A stretch of DNA of 64,000 nt from Fomitopsis serialis (Eukaryota > Basidiomycota > Agaricomycetes > Polyporales > Fomitopsidaceae). This document shows, one piece after another, positions 1-11,509 of this stretch. The stretch is taken from the NCBI RefSeq assembly GCF_022376445.1, contig NW_025955117.1:29016-93015 (forward strand), given 5' to 3'. The notes below the pieces were generated by a model, which saw only the letters and a list, made by a program, of their open reading frames with translations, was not told the DNA's origin and made no database searches. A program made the translations under genes and the position numbers. Position 1 is the stretch's first letter. Every line of letters starts with the position of its first letter.

Positions 1-1030
1 GTTGAGGTATTGAAGGTACGTCTGGCATCTATGTTGTGCCAGGACGATTGCCCGCAGATAACTCATCGACATTACCAGAGATACGCTAAGGAGGCGACGA
101 TCTGGAGGCGTCTAGCGCATCCGAATATTACACCCTTCTACGGAATCGATACTGAACACTTCAAGATTAGTATGGTATATAAATGGATGGCGCACGGCAT
201 ATCATCGAGTTTTTGGGCACAGTTCGAGAAGCCAGCCGCCCACATTTGGTGAATTATATCATACAACATTGATGCCGCTCTTCAACGCTGATTCTGTGTG
301 ATTGTGATTAGCTCCTGGATATCGCCGCGGACTTGGATATCTTCATTCAGATAGTGTTGGCATTGTCCATGGGACCTCAAAGGTGTAAGTATTACATAAT
401 ACTAGCATTACTATGCGCACTCATCAGAGAGAAGGCAAATATCCTTGTAGACGAGCACCACTGTGCTTGTCTTTCGGATTTCGGGGTCTCTACTATTATA
501 TACGAAACCTCTACCACACTCAATACGGTCACTCAGCCGTACAATTTCAAGTCCACGCTTCGCTATATGGCTCCGGAGATCCACGACCCTGAATGATTTC
601 TTGGGGAAGAAGTTGCGAAACCATCTAGAGAGAGCGACGTATACTCATACTCCTTGGTGATGTGGGAGGTACGTTGTAACATATCATCCTGCCATCTGAT
701 CGGCTTAATATAGAGCCAAGTAGATATTCACGGGAGAAATGCCGTACCAGAGCAGTTGGCACGACGGGGCCATTATAAACAAGATCGTCAATGGTGCACG
801 ACCTCAGCGTCCGCCCGATGCTACGCGTCTTGGGCTATCTGACACCATCTGGCGTATCATGGGGAAGTGCTGGAACGAAGTTCCTTCCACAAGACCATCC
901 ATACTGGAGGTGATCTACGACCTGGAACATGAGTGGAGCTCGTGGTTCCGTCGCGGGGTCTCACTGATGCAGAGAAGGAGGCGGTCGCGGGTGCGGTAGG
1001 TTCGACACAAACCCCTCACATGGAGGGTCT
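1..1030 (+). pseudogene. Decayed copy of the TKL-like kinase domain at 56941-57960
   Basis: This is a second copy of the kinase part of the composite gene at 56067-59222, entering the window at the end of its fourth exon. The same introns are recognisable: a donor after the LLK-type codons near 15, one ending before CTCCTGGAT near 312, and one after the GGGAG near 667. The kinase elements DFG (SDFGVST, about 475), YMAPE (about 570) and the C-lobe (739-940) are visible. It looks dead: CGA has become TGA at 594-596, directly after the HDPE residues, and there are small deletions near 198 (the HGHII segment) and 370 (the HGDL catalytic loop). Similarity to the intact copy fades between about 950 and 1030, and no Fungal_trans exon follows. 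Whether a Zn2Cys6 exon lies upstream cannot be seen because the window starts here. Confidence 0.8.
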
Positions 1031-2869
1031 TGGTAGTATGAGACTACTAGCGAGTGCGGTCGAGATGTACGACAAGCGCATGTGGACGGCCCGCGCCGTT
1101 CCCGCACTGTGGTAGTATTCGTCACATTTGAGCAGACCCTAGTATCATTGCACGAGTGAGAGGAGAGGCAGGCGAAGCAAGAGAGAAGCTCCGAGAGAGT
1201 CAGACGGGACAGCGTACCAGACTGACATGCACTGGTCACCTGGCAAGCGTTACAGCTGGTTCCCGTCCCTCCGTCCTCGCAGCTGCACCCAGTGATGTTT
1301 GGGAAAAAACCTGAAGACCAGTCCGCCAGAGAACGCCCCGACCCCTGGAATATGTTCTCCCCACACGCGGGCGATGCGCAAGCAAGCTGCAGGGGCCAGG
1401 ACAGTTGACGGTGTTTGCGGGGTAAACGCGATCGTGGCGATCGAGATCTGCACGCGTCAAACACGTGAGAGCGCGCGCCCCGCGTCCTCCGAGTGGGAAG
1501 AGGTGGGAAGGTCACTGGCCCCGCACAGAGTGTTTGCTGCGTCCTTGCATGCGGGTCCTACAGCCAGAGCGACGTGGCTATGGTTACTGCGAGTTTCACG
1601 CCAGCTCTCAATGCATCGTAGATGTCATCGGAAGGAAGAATCACCGTGTCGCCGTAGTTCGCGCAAGTCGAGGTGATGCTCTTGTGGTGTGGTGTTCAAG
1701 CTAGCACCCACTCACACTGCCGCCTTGGCCCTACCGCGCCCGAACAGGGACCATCCTGGCCTAGAAACCAACATTTGTATGTGGCGGCCGAGACTCTTGG
1801 TGCGAGACTGGGATGGTCCTCGCCCTTGCGAAACGGATGGCGGAGATTGGCAACATGAGTCGTGCCAAGGTCCAGGCACACCGCACGATCGAACAGACCG
1901 TCGAGTGCAACGAGCCGTGTGCTGGGCGGGGGTCAAGCGAAGTTCTGATGAGTACATTCTCCACCCGTTGGTGAGTATATATACTCCTGTGGTGTGCAGC
2001 GCTCTCACTCACAGTCGACCCTCTTCTTGTCATCCTCAGGCTATACGACGGGTCAATTTGATGCGGCACATCGACCGCAGTGTCACCGCTGGTACCGTGC
2101 GTCCTATCGCTGCAAGGCGAATTGTGCTCAGGGGTGAGAGCAGATTGCTGAATGCTGCTATCCTTCATCCCGATTCTCCGGTCTGACAGCGTATGAAAGA
2201 CGTTCGAGGCTCGAGTCCGAGTCCTGATTGTCCTGGACCACACTGAGACAGGCAGAGGCTGACCCAGCCGTCGACGACACGGTAGGGGCGAGGATGTGTT
2301 GACGCGGAGAGCGGTGTGGAAGTGTGGCCTGTCGCAGGGTGGGATGTCCGCGCAGGCCGGAGGAGGCTCGGGCAGGCGGCGGGGAGCCCCGGAGGACGAT
2401 GGGGAGGAACGTGCGCTGATAGCATCGAAGGCTTGGCGCTGCGCGACGTGACGGTCACGTCGCACCGGACCGAGTCACGGGGAGGGTGACGGAGGTGGCC
2501 TGTGTGGACTCCACTGGCGAGACTCACGTCGACGACTCCTGCCCGGCCCTGCGCTGGCGACGCTGCCCTTGTCTTCTCTCTGCCATGGTTCTCTGACCCG
2601 ACTCGCACTTTCAGGATCTCTTTCTCCTCCCCAGCCCCGGTTCTGGACACCCTACAAGCTCCGGACATCCACACCATCTCGGGCATATTTCTTTGGTCAG
2701 CGAGCCCGTGTACCCCCGCTGCCTCGCAAACTTCTCTCTCGGAGTGGGGATAGACGGGACGGTTTCGGTTGGTTGACATACCCTACGCTCCCTTGCCTTC
2801 TTCGCTTCTCCCTGTAAAACCTCCCTCTCGCACCCGCCACTCTCCAATCTCCTCCTCGCTTCCGCGACC
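1031..2869. other. Intergenic; promoter side of the kinase gene
   Basis: I see no convincing gene. Open frames on both strands (such as a Cys-rich minus frame at 961-1515 and a minus frame at 2165-2779) lack recognisable domains or splice logic. The last 100 bases before 2870 are strongly pyrimidine-rich, as is common in fungal promoters and 5' UTRs, and support an ATG at 2870. Confidence 0.5.
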
Positions 2870-5267
2870 ATGTTGGCCAGCTGGAGCGGGCACCTCAGTC
2901 CGTCCCCGTCGACGGACAGCAACTCGACGCGGTCGTCGCACCTCAGCCTGCTATCCTCCGCCTCATCGATATCATCCCCACCCTCGGCACCGTCGCCGCT
3001 TCCCTCGCCGTCGCCATCTATCGCATCTATCGGCAACAAGACACACGCGTTCTTCGGCTCGCCCTGGGAAGGCTCGCCCACGCCCATGCCGCCCCCGAGT
3101 CTCCACAAACGGTCTCTCAGGTCTAAGGCGTCCACGAGCTCGATTACGTCCCAGAGCTCCAGCTCCGCATCCAATCGTCCGACAACGGACACGGCGCACA
3201 CCCCGACGAGACGCCCCGGATGCCCCAGGAGACCCCGCGCATCGAGCAACGTGTGGTGCCCAAGCGCTCCCTCAATGAAGAGTTTTTCGGGCCCTCGACC
3301 CTGCCCACCCCACCTCCTACCTCTGCGCGGCTCCTGACGCCGTCCATCTCCTCGCGCGAGAGCTCCTACTCTCCGCCCAGCACACACCGGACCCTCCCTC
3401 CCTCTGCGATATCCCGCCTCTTTCCTTCCCGCCGACGCTATGCCTCCGAGGACAACGAGCCCCCAGAGCTAGAACCTACGCCCACTCACCGTAGGGAGTT
3501 CCTGCAGCTCGATACGGATACGGCTGCTCCGTCCTATGCGGACGCATTCACTGCGTCGCCCGCAGTAGCACAATTCCCGATACCGAAGGTACATCCGGAC
3601 TCGTCGAACATGCCGACACCGCTGCCGCATCCTACAGAGCACGAGCGGACGTCATTCATTCCGTCAGAACGCAATACGAAGCCGCTCCCACCCGTACCAT
3701 TACTCTCCGTGCAGCCCGACCCCGTGGTGCTCGAGCAGGGAACAGTGCTGCGAAGCACGTCCTTATCAGTACGGCTGGAGCGCGTGCTGGGCCAGGGTGC
3801 GTTCAGCAGCGTGTGGCTTGCCAGTGATCTCGAGGGACAGGTCGGTGTGCTCGAGCTGTCGCGGAGGACTAGTCTACTTCGGAGTAAGAGCCAGAAGCGT
3901 GGGCGACGCTTAGAGGGGACAAGACCGAAGGCGAGTGGTATCCGCGCAAAGGGACCCGTCCCTATGCAGCGGGAGAAGAGGCTGAACGTGCATGAGCGGG
4001 TGGAGAGCGAGGAGAGCGTGACATTGCGCGACGTGGACGCGACGCCGAGGCCGGACGAGATCGCGGCGGCGATGGGGAGGCAGCAGGAGGGGCGGCTGGT
4101 CGCGGTGAAGATGACGGAGCGGACGATGTGCGAGAAGAACTCGCGCTCGAGGGTGAGCTTCGTGCGCGAGGTTGAAATCCTGCGGGTAAGTCCACAGCCT
4201 CCGCCGAGTGCCTTGGCCCCGCGCTCGCGCAGATCGGTGACTTACTGATCCTGTGCCCAGCATATCGCACACCCGTCCATTGTCTCGTACGTTCACTCGT
4301 TCAGCACGCCGGCGCAACATTGTCTCGTGCTGGAGTATGTCGGTGGCGGCGAGCTGTTCGACCTGATCGGCAACCCCGAAAGCCACGCGCGGTTGGACGA
4401 GCCCCTCCTCAGACGGATGTTCGGTGAGCTGTGCAAGGCCGTAGGCTGGATGCACGGAGTCGGACTCGTCCACCGCGACATCAAGCTTGAGAGTACGTCC
4501 TCCATCTACTCTCCCCTGTCCGACTCACCACTCACTCACTCCACAGACATCCTTCTCACCACTTACCCGTTACCTCCACCCTCCCCGCGGCGCCCGCCTC
4601 ACTCATCAAGCTCTCGGACTTCGGCCTCTCGCGGTTCATCGACCCCGCAAAGCCGCTGCTCACGACACTCTGCGGCTCCGAGTCGTACGCGGCACCGGAG
4701 CTCGTCACCGGGCGGCCCTACGACGGGCGCGAGACAGACGCGTGGGCGTGTGGCGTGGTGCTGTACGCGCTCGCGGCGCGCCGTCTGCCCTTCGATCGGG
4801 TGGTGTCACGTGAGCGCGAGGAGGGGTGTGATGGGGAGGGGAGAGGCCCGGCGGTGAACAGCAAGGCGGAGCGCAGGGCGCTGTTGATGCGCATCGCGAA
4901 GACGGAGTATAGCTGGCCTGAGGACGACACCAACGCGGTTGGCGAGACCATACTCGCGGGGGCGCAACTCGCGCGGAGTGCTGGCGTGCGCAGGGTGGTC
5001 GAGCGGTTGCTTGTGCGGAATCCGGCCAACCGCGCGAGGATTATCGACCTGTGGGAAGAAGAGTGGATGCGTGGCGAAGGCGCGCCGTTCGTGCCCCAGG
5101 GCGTCACGCACGGGGACGTAGGAGACGCGTTGGCTGATGCGGATGCTACGCCCGTACCGGCCCAGATCGTCGATGCGCACTGTGACGCGGACGTGGAAGA
5201 CGACGACGGCCTCATCGTGGATGAGCAAGACATTGGACCGGGCAGCGTCGCACACCAAGAGCACTAG
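2870..5267 (+). CDS. Serine/threonine protein kinase with Ser/Pro-rich N-terminus
   Basis: A cytoplasmic/nuclear protein kinase (phosphotransfer from ATP to Ser/Thr) of a CAMK-like type, inferred from the motifs. The first roughly 280 residues are Ser/Pro-rich and low-complexity. Then come the glycine loop LGQGAFSSVW (about 3788), the ATP lysine in RLVAVKMTE (about 4097), the catalytic loop HRDIKLEN split by an intron, SDFGLSRF (about 4614), the ESYAAPE segment (about 4680) and the WACGVVLYALAARRLPF F-helix. About 85 extra residues lie between the glycine loop and the ATP lysine. Introns at 4186-4260 and 4493-4546 are clear (GTAAGT/CAG, GTACGT/CAG). Two frame changes are not explained by introns: one near 3178, and one of a single base between 4547 and 4601. 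Both could be assembly indels. The start at 2870 follows a pyrimidine-rich leader; an alternative ATG is at 3220. The substrate is unknown. Confidence 0.8.
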
Positions 5268-5894
5268 CCCGTGCGCCGGGGACCCCGCCTACTTACTGTG
5301 ACACGACAGCCCTGGTACTCGCCAGGGCGCATATGACGACTTCTCTGTAGATATCTCTCGTCCCCTTTTGTCCAAGTCGCTTGATGCAGCACTCGCTTCT
5401 AAGCTATAACGTGCCCCTACTGTTGTTGTGCCAATAGCGGTTGGTTCCCTTTCATGCCCCGGTGCCCAGTGCCCGCCCTCCGCTCGTTACCCTCTTTGGC
5501 CTCACCCTCTGTCCATTAGCTGTCTCATATGTTCCACGCGCACATCACCCACCCGTCGTCGATTTCATCTATGCGCCCTGTCTGCCTACAGTCGCTGGTA
5601 TTAGTAACGTACGGTTTGGCTTACATTATTGTCGTAGGGCCCCTGGGTAATGCAGTGGGCGTCGCGATCTTTGACTTGTCTGTCTGTCTTGCCGACTCCT
5701 CTCGTCTACATATTTTCTGTTGTTTGGCGTTCGATATCCGTGTCGGTCCTCTGGTTTGTACGTGCTCGTGTAGCTCACCTAGACATATCGCTAGAACCTC
5801 AACTGTACTTTCAATATATTGTATGCTCTGTGTATGTGTACACGCAGCGTGGCTGAGGCGAAGACGTCTTTCATACGTCCTTACAGTCTACTCA
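5268..5894. other. Intergenic / 3' UTR region
   Basis: This stretch holds the 3' flank of the kinase gene up to the outer edge of the inverted repeat. It is pyrimidine- and AT-richer than the genes around it. I see no gene in it. Confidence 0.5.
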
Positions 5895-8832
5895 CCGATC
5901 GGGAGCGCTTTGCGCAGGAATTCATGTCGTCGCTGTATCGTGTGACATACTTGACGTCGAATCGGTTTTGACTGGCTCAGATGCGTCAAATTACGACGGC
6001 CTGCAGCACAGACAGTGACATTGCGCATTAGGCATGTTACTTAGCATCCAACAGATGTGGGTACACAACAGCGAGTACATCATGATATGGACCGATCTTA
6101 CTCGACGCTTTAGCGTACGCGAAGAGGACCTACGGAGCGGAATGCCAGTTAAATGCCACCCCTTCATGTCGCACTTGCCCTAGCACGATCTTGCTGACTG
6201 CACCAAGCCCTCATCGACTCAATGCTCACTATGGAGGCACACGACATCAGTGTGCGAACTATGGCCGACCGCACACTCAAAGCCACGCACCACAGATTGA
6301 ACGTTTGCCCGAACCTCTGTTCATCCACTGTCTTCACGATCAGCGTGCGCTCCTTCATGAGCTCCTCCCGATACTGTTTCGCCTGTTCCTCTGTCAACAG
6401 ATCCAGCCGCTCCCAAACCATCTCTTGCAGCTCGAATGGGAGCCTCCACCAGAGGTTCGTGCTCTCCACTGCCCGGCGGATCCACGACTCTTGCTGCGGG
6501 CCCACCGTCGTCGCTGACGGAAGGTGATGTTCGGGTCGACAAGGAAGAAGACGAGGATCTGCGGTGGCCTGGCTTGGTGGGGTCTACGAGGCGGAAGGCG
6601 AGACGAGGTGTGGTAGATGTTCGGGAAGGCGATACACCGGTCTTGCTTGGTTGTGACTTGGCCGACGGTTTGCACGCAAATCTGGTCACTGGAAGCGGCG
6701 AAGATGACATGACAGTTAGATGAAAGGCATGATGAACAACGCACACGTTGATGTTGTATAGATGCTGCATGCAGTAGTAGTCGAATTGTGCATGATAGCG
6801 CGGCTCGTTAACTGCGTTGCGGAAAGACAGGGTCGAGTCGGTGATGTTTTCTGTGTCATAGTACTAGGTGCATTGTCAGCGCAGAATTGCGGCAGCACGC
6901 GAACGCGAGCGCCCACATATATGAACGTAGACACTATCGCCTCATTGTCCATCCCTGAGTTATGTAGGGAGGCTGAAGTCAGAAGCGCTTGTAGTGTGTC
7001 GCATGATCCGGCTCGCCTTCTACATGCCATGTCCCACCGCTATACTCTGGCTTCTCGGGTGTCAGGACTATGTTAGCCAACTTCACGATGACATGGAGCG
7101 TTTTCCCTCGCAAATCAACTGTCTTCTTCACTCCATCCAGTCCACCATCGTAGCTCGGCTTGCTATCCGGCCACAGATGTTCTGCCTGTGCACCCAACCA
7201 CTCATCCAGGAGTTTTACGAAATAGTTGACTTCCTTGAACTCCGAGTACGGCGGCTCCACCCACTTCTCGTCTTCGCTGGGACAAGTAGCCAGGAAAACA
7301 TCCCACTCGTCGTCCAAGAACTTATCCCTGCCGGCTTCCCACACCTTGCGGTCCTCAGCTCGAAGACGGTCGTGCTCTGCGATGAAGCGCAGCCTTGTGT
7401 CCTCATCCAAGTAAGGCTCGTGCTGGTAGAGTGAGCACGGCTTTGATGACTATGAGAAACGACACGTACGCCATTCGGCCAGACGCAACCCGGGAACTTA
7501 CGCCCCTTCAGGTCAAGGCGCGTAGGGAGCTGCGTTTCTCTCGCCAAGTCAGATAGGATCCGCTCGAACATTGGAACCGCCTTCTCCATGATATGGGGAT
7601 GACCTCGGTGAGCGCCTTGTGGTCTTCTGGGTGGATGTTGTTGATGTATGGCGAGGCCAGCTTCACTGTGCCATCCTCCTCGACGTGGAAATCCGAAGGG
7701 AGCCACTGGAAGCGTTCCGATCGGAACATAGCAGCGACGTCCGTCGCGCGGGGCTGGAGGGTCTCCTCAAAGCCGCGTGTCGTGGTACGCCCGTAGACCA
7801 CAGGGTAGAGCGATGGGTGGACGAGGTCGAGACTTACCATCTGACCCTGGATGCCAGTCCTTCTCCGAGTCCGGGACAGACTCGAGAGGTGCGACTGCTG
7901 AAACGAGACTCGCCTTCAGGGACGCAGGCACTAGTTGATCGGACTGCCAGATTCTCTCATAGGGACCGGGCTGTGAACGCAGATGAGGGCAAGGCAAGAG
8001 GGGTTGGACCATACACTTCGGACGAACCTCAACGCCTGTCTCCGGATCCCGCAGGGCTGCATACGCGTCAAGCTCGCCCAGTATGTAATGTATCTATTGC
8101 ATTTTCTATCAGGCTCACTGTTCGCGAAACTCAACCTTAACCAAACGCACCATGTTGTCAGTGAGCTGCAAGCTCCGATGCATATCTTTCTGCTGCTCCT
8201 TGATCTCCTCTGTCCACTTTGCCTGCACCTCTTCGTCCCGGAACTTAACCCACCACTCAGGCTTCTGGCGTATCGCCGCGCTCAGAGCGCACATGCGCAA
8301 CTCGGCGAGTGTGCGCGGCGTGTCCTTCTCCGTAGGGTCATCGTCCTTTGAAGCGTAATATTGCCAGTCTCCGTTTCCGGTGAATGGATGCTTGTACCGC
8401 TTAAGCACGCTAGCCGCAGGTCCCGAGGGGGTACCATTGCGGTCGTTTGAGGCCATCGTTGAACGTTGAAGGCAAGTCCAGTAGGTGGGTTGGAAGCTAG
8501 ATGTAATCAGGCTCTATGCTCAGGAGCAGTCAGATCTGGACCCGAGGCTGCACGGGTCATATGTCCGGTACTTATCGTCCGCCGTAGAACAAAAGTGCAG
8601 TGTGCGCGAGACAGATGTGGGTCGAGTGACTCCCCGTGGGTGGCTTGTGGCGGCGGTGCGCGATGCGCGCGTTGAAGTGTTTCATACGACCGCGGCACCG
8701 CTCAAGCACGGCGCATTGAGTCGACTGAGCGTGACACCACGACAGGCACCGACCAGTATGCTCGCGCGGAACTTCAACTTGGCATCAACGCGCCCGTCGG
8801 GATATTTCCTGTTATAGTAACCCTGAGGTCCT
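5895..8832. repeat. Left arm of ~3-kb inverted repeat (with 11510-14497)
   Basis: The reverse complement of this segment matches 11510-14497. The match covers the whole DUF4246 copy A/C, its upstream region (matching blocks around 8821-8835 and 11510-11530, and around cttatcgtcc at 8571) and its downstream flank, to a conserved block at 5905-5944 that pairs with 14448-14485. The spacer holds copy B. Edges were placed by eye and may be off by tens of bases. Confidence 0.85.
6219..8456 (-). CDS. DUF4246 family protein, copy A
   Basis: A fungal protein of the DUF4246 family (function unknown). Exons in order: RYKHPFT...LTDNM (8456-8152), GELDAYAALRDPETG, GPYERIWQSDQLIPA to LPTRLDLKGRKFPGCVW, YLDEDTRLRF to TWHVEG, DNEAIVSTFIY, YYDTENITDSTLSFRNA, then the QDRCIAFPN block to FNL, and the tiny last exon ending in CEH-stop (TGA at 6219-6221). 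The HxE of TWHVEG and the later His after PNIY in the PGHRK region fit a double-stranded beta-helix Fe(II) site (inference). Relative to copy C it lacks bases near 7842 (DGK segment), 7590 (IPK), 6649-6660 (YQH) and 6580-6590 (HRK), each breaking the frame. Most are one base of a short run, so assembly error is as likely as decay. It is divergently arranged with copy B. Confidence 0.8.
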
Positions 8833-8960
8833 CGGCACCGTCGACACGGTCACCGTGTGCCGCATGCATCCCTCGGTGCAGTGCCTGACGCTCGGCCTCG
8901 AACGAATAAAGGGGCAGCCTGCAGTCCCCCTAATGTCACTGTGATCCAACCATCATTGTT
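8457..8960. promoter_or_regulatory. Shared divergent promoter region of DUF4246 copies A and B
   Basis: About 500 bases separate the start codons of A (-) and B (+). The part next to A (to about 8832) is also found upstream of copy C in inverted orientation, so the promoter was duplicated together with the gene. No specific factor site can be named. Confidence 0.45.
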
Positions 8961-11074
8961 ATGTCTTCCCCGGCGGCGAGCGACAGCGGTGACTTTGGCG
9001 AGAAACCGCCCGCTTTCGACACCCGTTCACTGACGTCGGCGACTGGGACTACCTCGATGAGGACGACGATGATCCCGACGACAAGGATACGCCTCGCACC
9101 CTCGTCGAGCTCCGTATGTGTGCGCTGAGCGCGGCTATCCGTGAAAAGGTCGACTGGCATGTCAAGTATCGCGACGAGAACATACGGAACAGGTGGGCGC
9201 AAGAGATCCCGACCAACAGCAAGAGTGCATGAAAGTCTGCAGCTCACGGATAACATGGTATGCAGAACGTTGTGGAATGTCTGCCTTGTCATGCTGATGG
9301 CCTCGAAGATAAAGTATGTTCTGGCTGAGCTTGACGCATACGCTACTCTCCGTGACCCAAGCACAGGCATCGAGGTTCGTGCCCGTACATGGATGTTCCA
9401 CTTGATGCCCATTGTACGCTTCAGCCCGGCCCGTACGAGCGGACATGGAAGTCTGACCAGCTCATACCTGCCGAATTGAAGTCGGAACTGCTGTCTGCGG
9501 TCGCCCCCCTCGAGTCGATCCCCGACGCCGAGAAGGACTGGCACCCGGGATCAGACGGCAAAGTCTTGGATCTCGTCCACCCGTCGCTGTATCCGCTCGT
9601 CTACGGACGTACAGCCTCGACGTCCGGTGAACTGTTCGAGCCTCGTATAGACGACGACATCGACCCTGTCTTCGCGTCCGAGCGTTTCCAATGGCTGCCG
9701 TCGGACTTCTACGTCGCTGACGACGGAGCCGTCAAGCTGATGTCGTCTTATATCAACAACGTCCATCCAGAGGATCATGTAGCCCTCGACAGGGTTATAC
9801 CCAAAGTACTCGAGCGTGCGGTACCCATGTTCGAGTGGGTGTTGTCCGATCTTGCACGCGAGACACAGCTGCCGACGCGAATGGATCTAAAGGAGCGCAG
9901 GTTTCCGACTTGTATATGGGATACTGTAAGAACTCTAGTTGGCGGGGACCGGCTTATGCTCATCTTGATGGTTGGTAGGAAGAGCCGGGCCTTCAAGACG
10001 AGGAACAGGAGGCTATGGACACCGAAGTTCGCCGCCTCGAGCTAGCGAGAAATCCTGACGATCCGTGGGTTGACTACTACCGGCAACTCAAGTCCGTCTA
10101 CTTAGACAAGCAGCCCAAGACATGGCCGGATAGCAAGCCGGAGTACGATGGCGGCTTGGACCAAATGAACAAAACCATAAATCTGCGGGGTCAAACATTG
10201 CAGATTATCGTCAAGCTGGCGAATATTGTCCTGACCCCGGACAAGCCTGAGTACGATGGCGGAAAGTGGCACGTAGAAGGTTGCCTGAGATCTCTTCCCG
10301 CTGATTGGCAACCTGTTGAGCGAACCTGTCAGGCATGAACAACGAAGCTATCGTCGCACATTTATATACGTGAGCACCCGACTTGTCTCTGGCATCTGTG
10401 AACCTGTTCTCATCGCGTCCTAGTATTATGACTGTGAAAACATGTCGGAATCGACTCTTTCCTTCCGCAACGCCGTCAACGAGCCTCGGTATCACGGTCA
10501 GGATGACAGCTATTGCATGATGCACCTCTACGGCATCTGCCGGTACGTGCTCAGTCCGATGCAGCCCTTCCCAGCTGAGCCTGAGTCCGATGCGTCTCAG
10601 AGACGACCGCTGTGTGCAAGACGTCGGTAAGGTCGTCACGAAACAAGATCGGTGTATCGCGTTCCCGAACCTATACCAACACCTCGTCTCGCCCTTCCGG
10701 CTAGTCGACCCCACCAAGCCTGGCCATCGCAAGATCCTCGTATTCTTCCTCGTAGATCCTCACATCAAGATCCCGTCCACGTCCGTCGTGGCGCCGCAGC
10801 AGGCATCGTGGATACGACGCGCCCTTCCGGGAACTGTGCTGTGGGAGCGTCTGCCCCTCGAATTGCAGGATATCGTCTTGAGCTACACGGACCTCATGAC
10901 GGATCAAGAGGCGAAGGCGTACCGGGAGGAGCTCATGAAGGAGCGCACGGCATTTGTCGAGACCGTCAACGAGAACCGCTTCGGGCATGAGTTCAATATG
11001 TGGTATGCACTTTTTGGGCGTCTTTTGCTGTATGACGCGCTGATACAGTCGTGCGTCTTTACAGTGAGCATTGA
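8961..11074 (+). CDS. DUF4246 family protein, copy B (most divergent)
   Basis: A full-length member of the same family, clearly more divergent than A and C. Recognisable blocks: HPFTDVGDWDYLDEDDDD (about 9024), DTPRTLVELRMCALSAAIRE, GPYERTWKSDQLIP (about 9430), DWHPGSDGKVLDLVHPSLYP, FQWLPSDFYVADDG, RFPTCIW, then after an intron (9924-9980) KTWPDSKPEYDGG, GKWHVEG (HxE), AFPNLYQHLVSPF, KPGHRKILVFFLVDPH and RFGHEFNM, and the last 10-nt exon after an intron with donor GTATGC (TGA at 11072-11074). Single-base frame breaks lie near 9015, 9212-9235 and 10354 (one A missing in the AIVATFIY segment). It lies in the spacer of the A/C inverted repeat, so it is probably the older resident. Confidence 0.8.
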
Positions 11075-11509
11075 ATGGTTTGGGCTTTTTTGCAAGATCA
11101 ACGGCCGCTGAGGGTAAGACTGCATGTGTTAGTAGCATGGACCGTCAGTAGCTGCGAAGTCGCCCTATCGTTTATTACGCGTTCAACATGGGCATCACCA
11201 CTACAACTACGGTGCACTCTTTGTGTCTTGACCCTTTTTGTGAGAGTCGTACAGTATTGTGCAATACGAATGCCAGCAAGCCTGTTGTGTTTGGTCTGTC
11301 CCGGAGATTGTCTGTATAAGGTATGTTTCCACGCTATGTGCTCACTCCAATATACGACAACAACGCAGCTGAAATCGTCCCTTTATGTCACGAAAATGTA
11401 TCGTGCGCAAGAACCATAGTTATAACTGCGACCGTACCATTGACCATGTCTGGTCGTACTACGTGCACATGATGGAACAAGGGCTGCCTCATACACACGC
11501 ATGCGGTCG
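11075..11509. other. Intergenic between DUF4246 copies B and C
   Basis: Nothing recognisable. This is the 3' flank of B up to the inner edge of the right inverted-repeat arm. Confidence 0.4.

Noticed and set aside
961..1515. Minus-strand open frame rich in cysteine (possible secreted protein)
   Set aside because: No signal peptide at its start, no recognisable family, and it overlaps the tail of the decayed kinase copy. Cysteine spacing is irregular and could be chance.
2165..2779. Minus-strand 204-codon open frame upstream of the Ser/Thr kinase
   Set aside because: No domain; composition follows the GC-rich promoter DNA and it ends in the pyrimidine-rich leader of the kinase.
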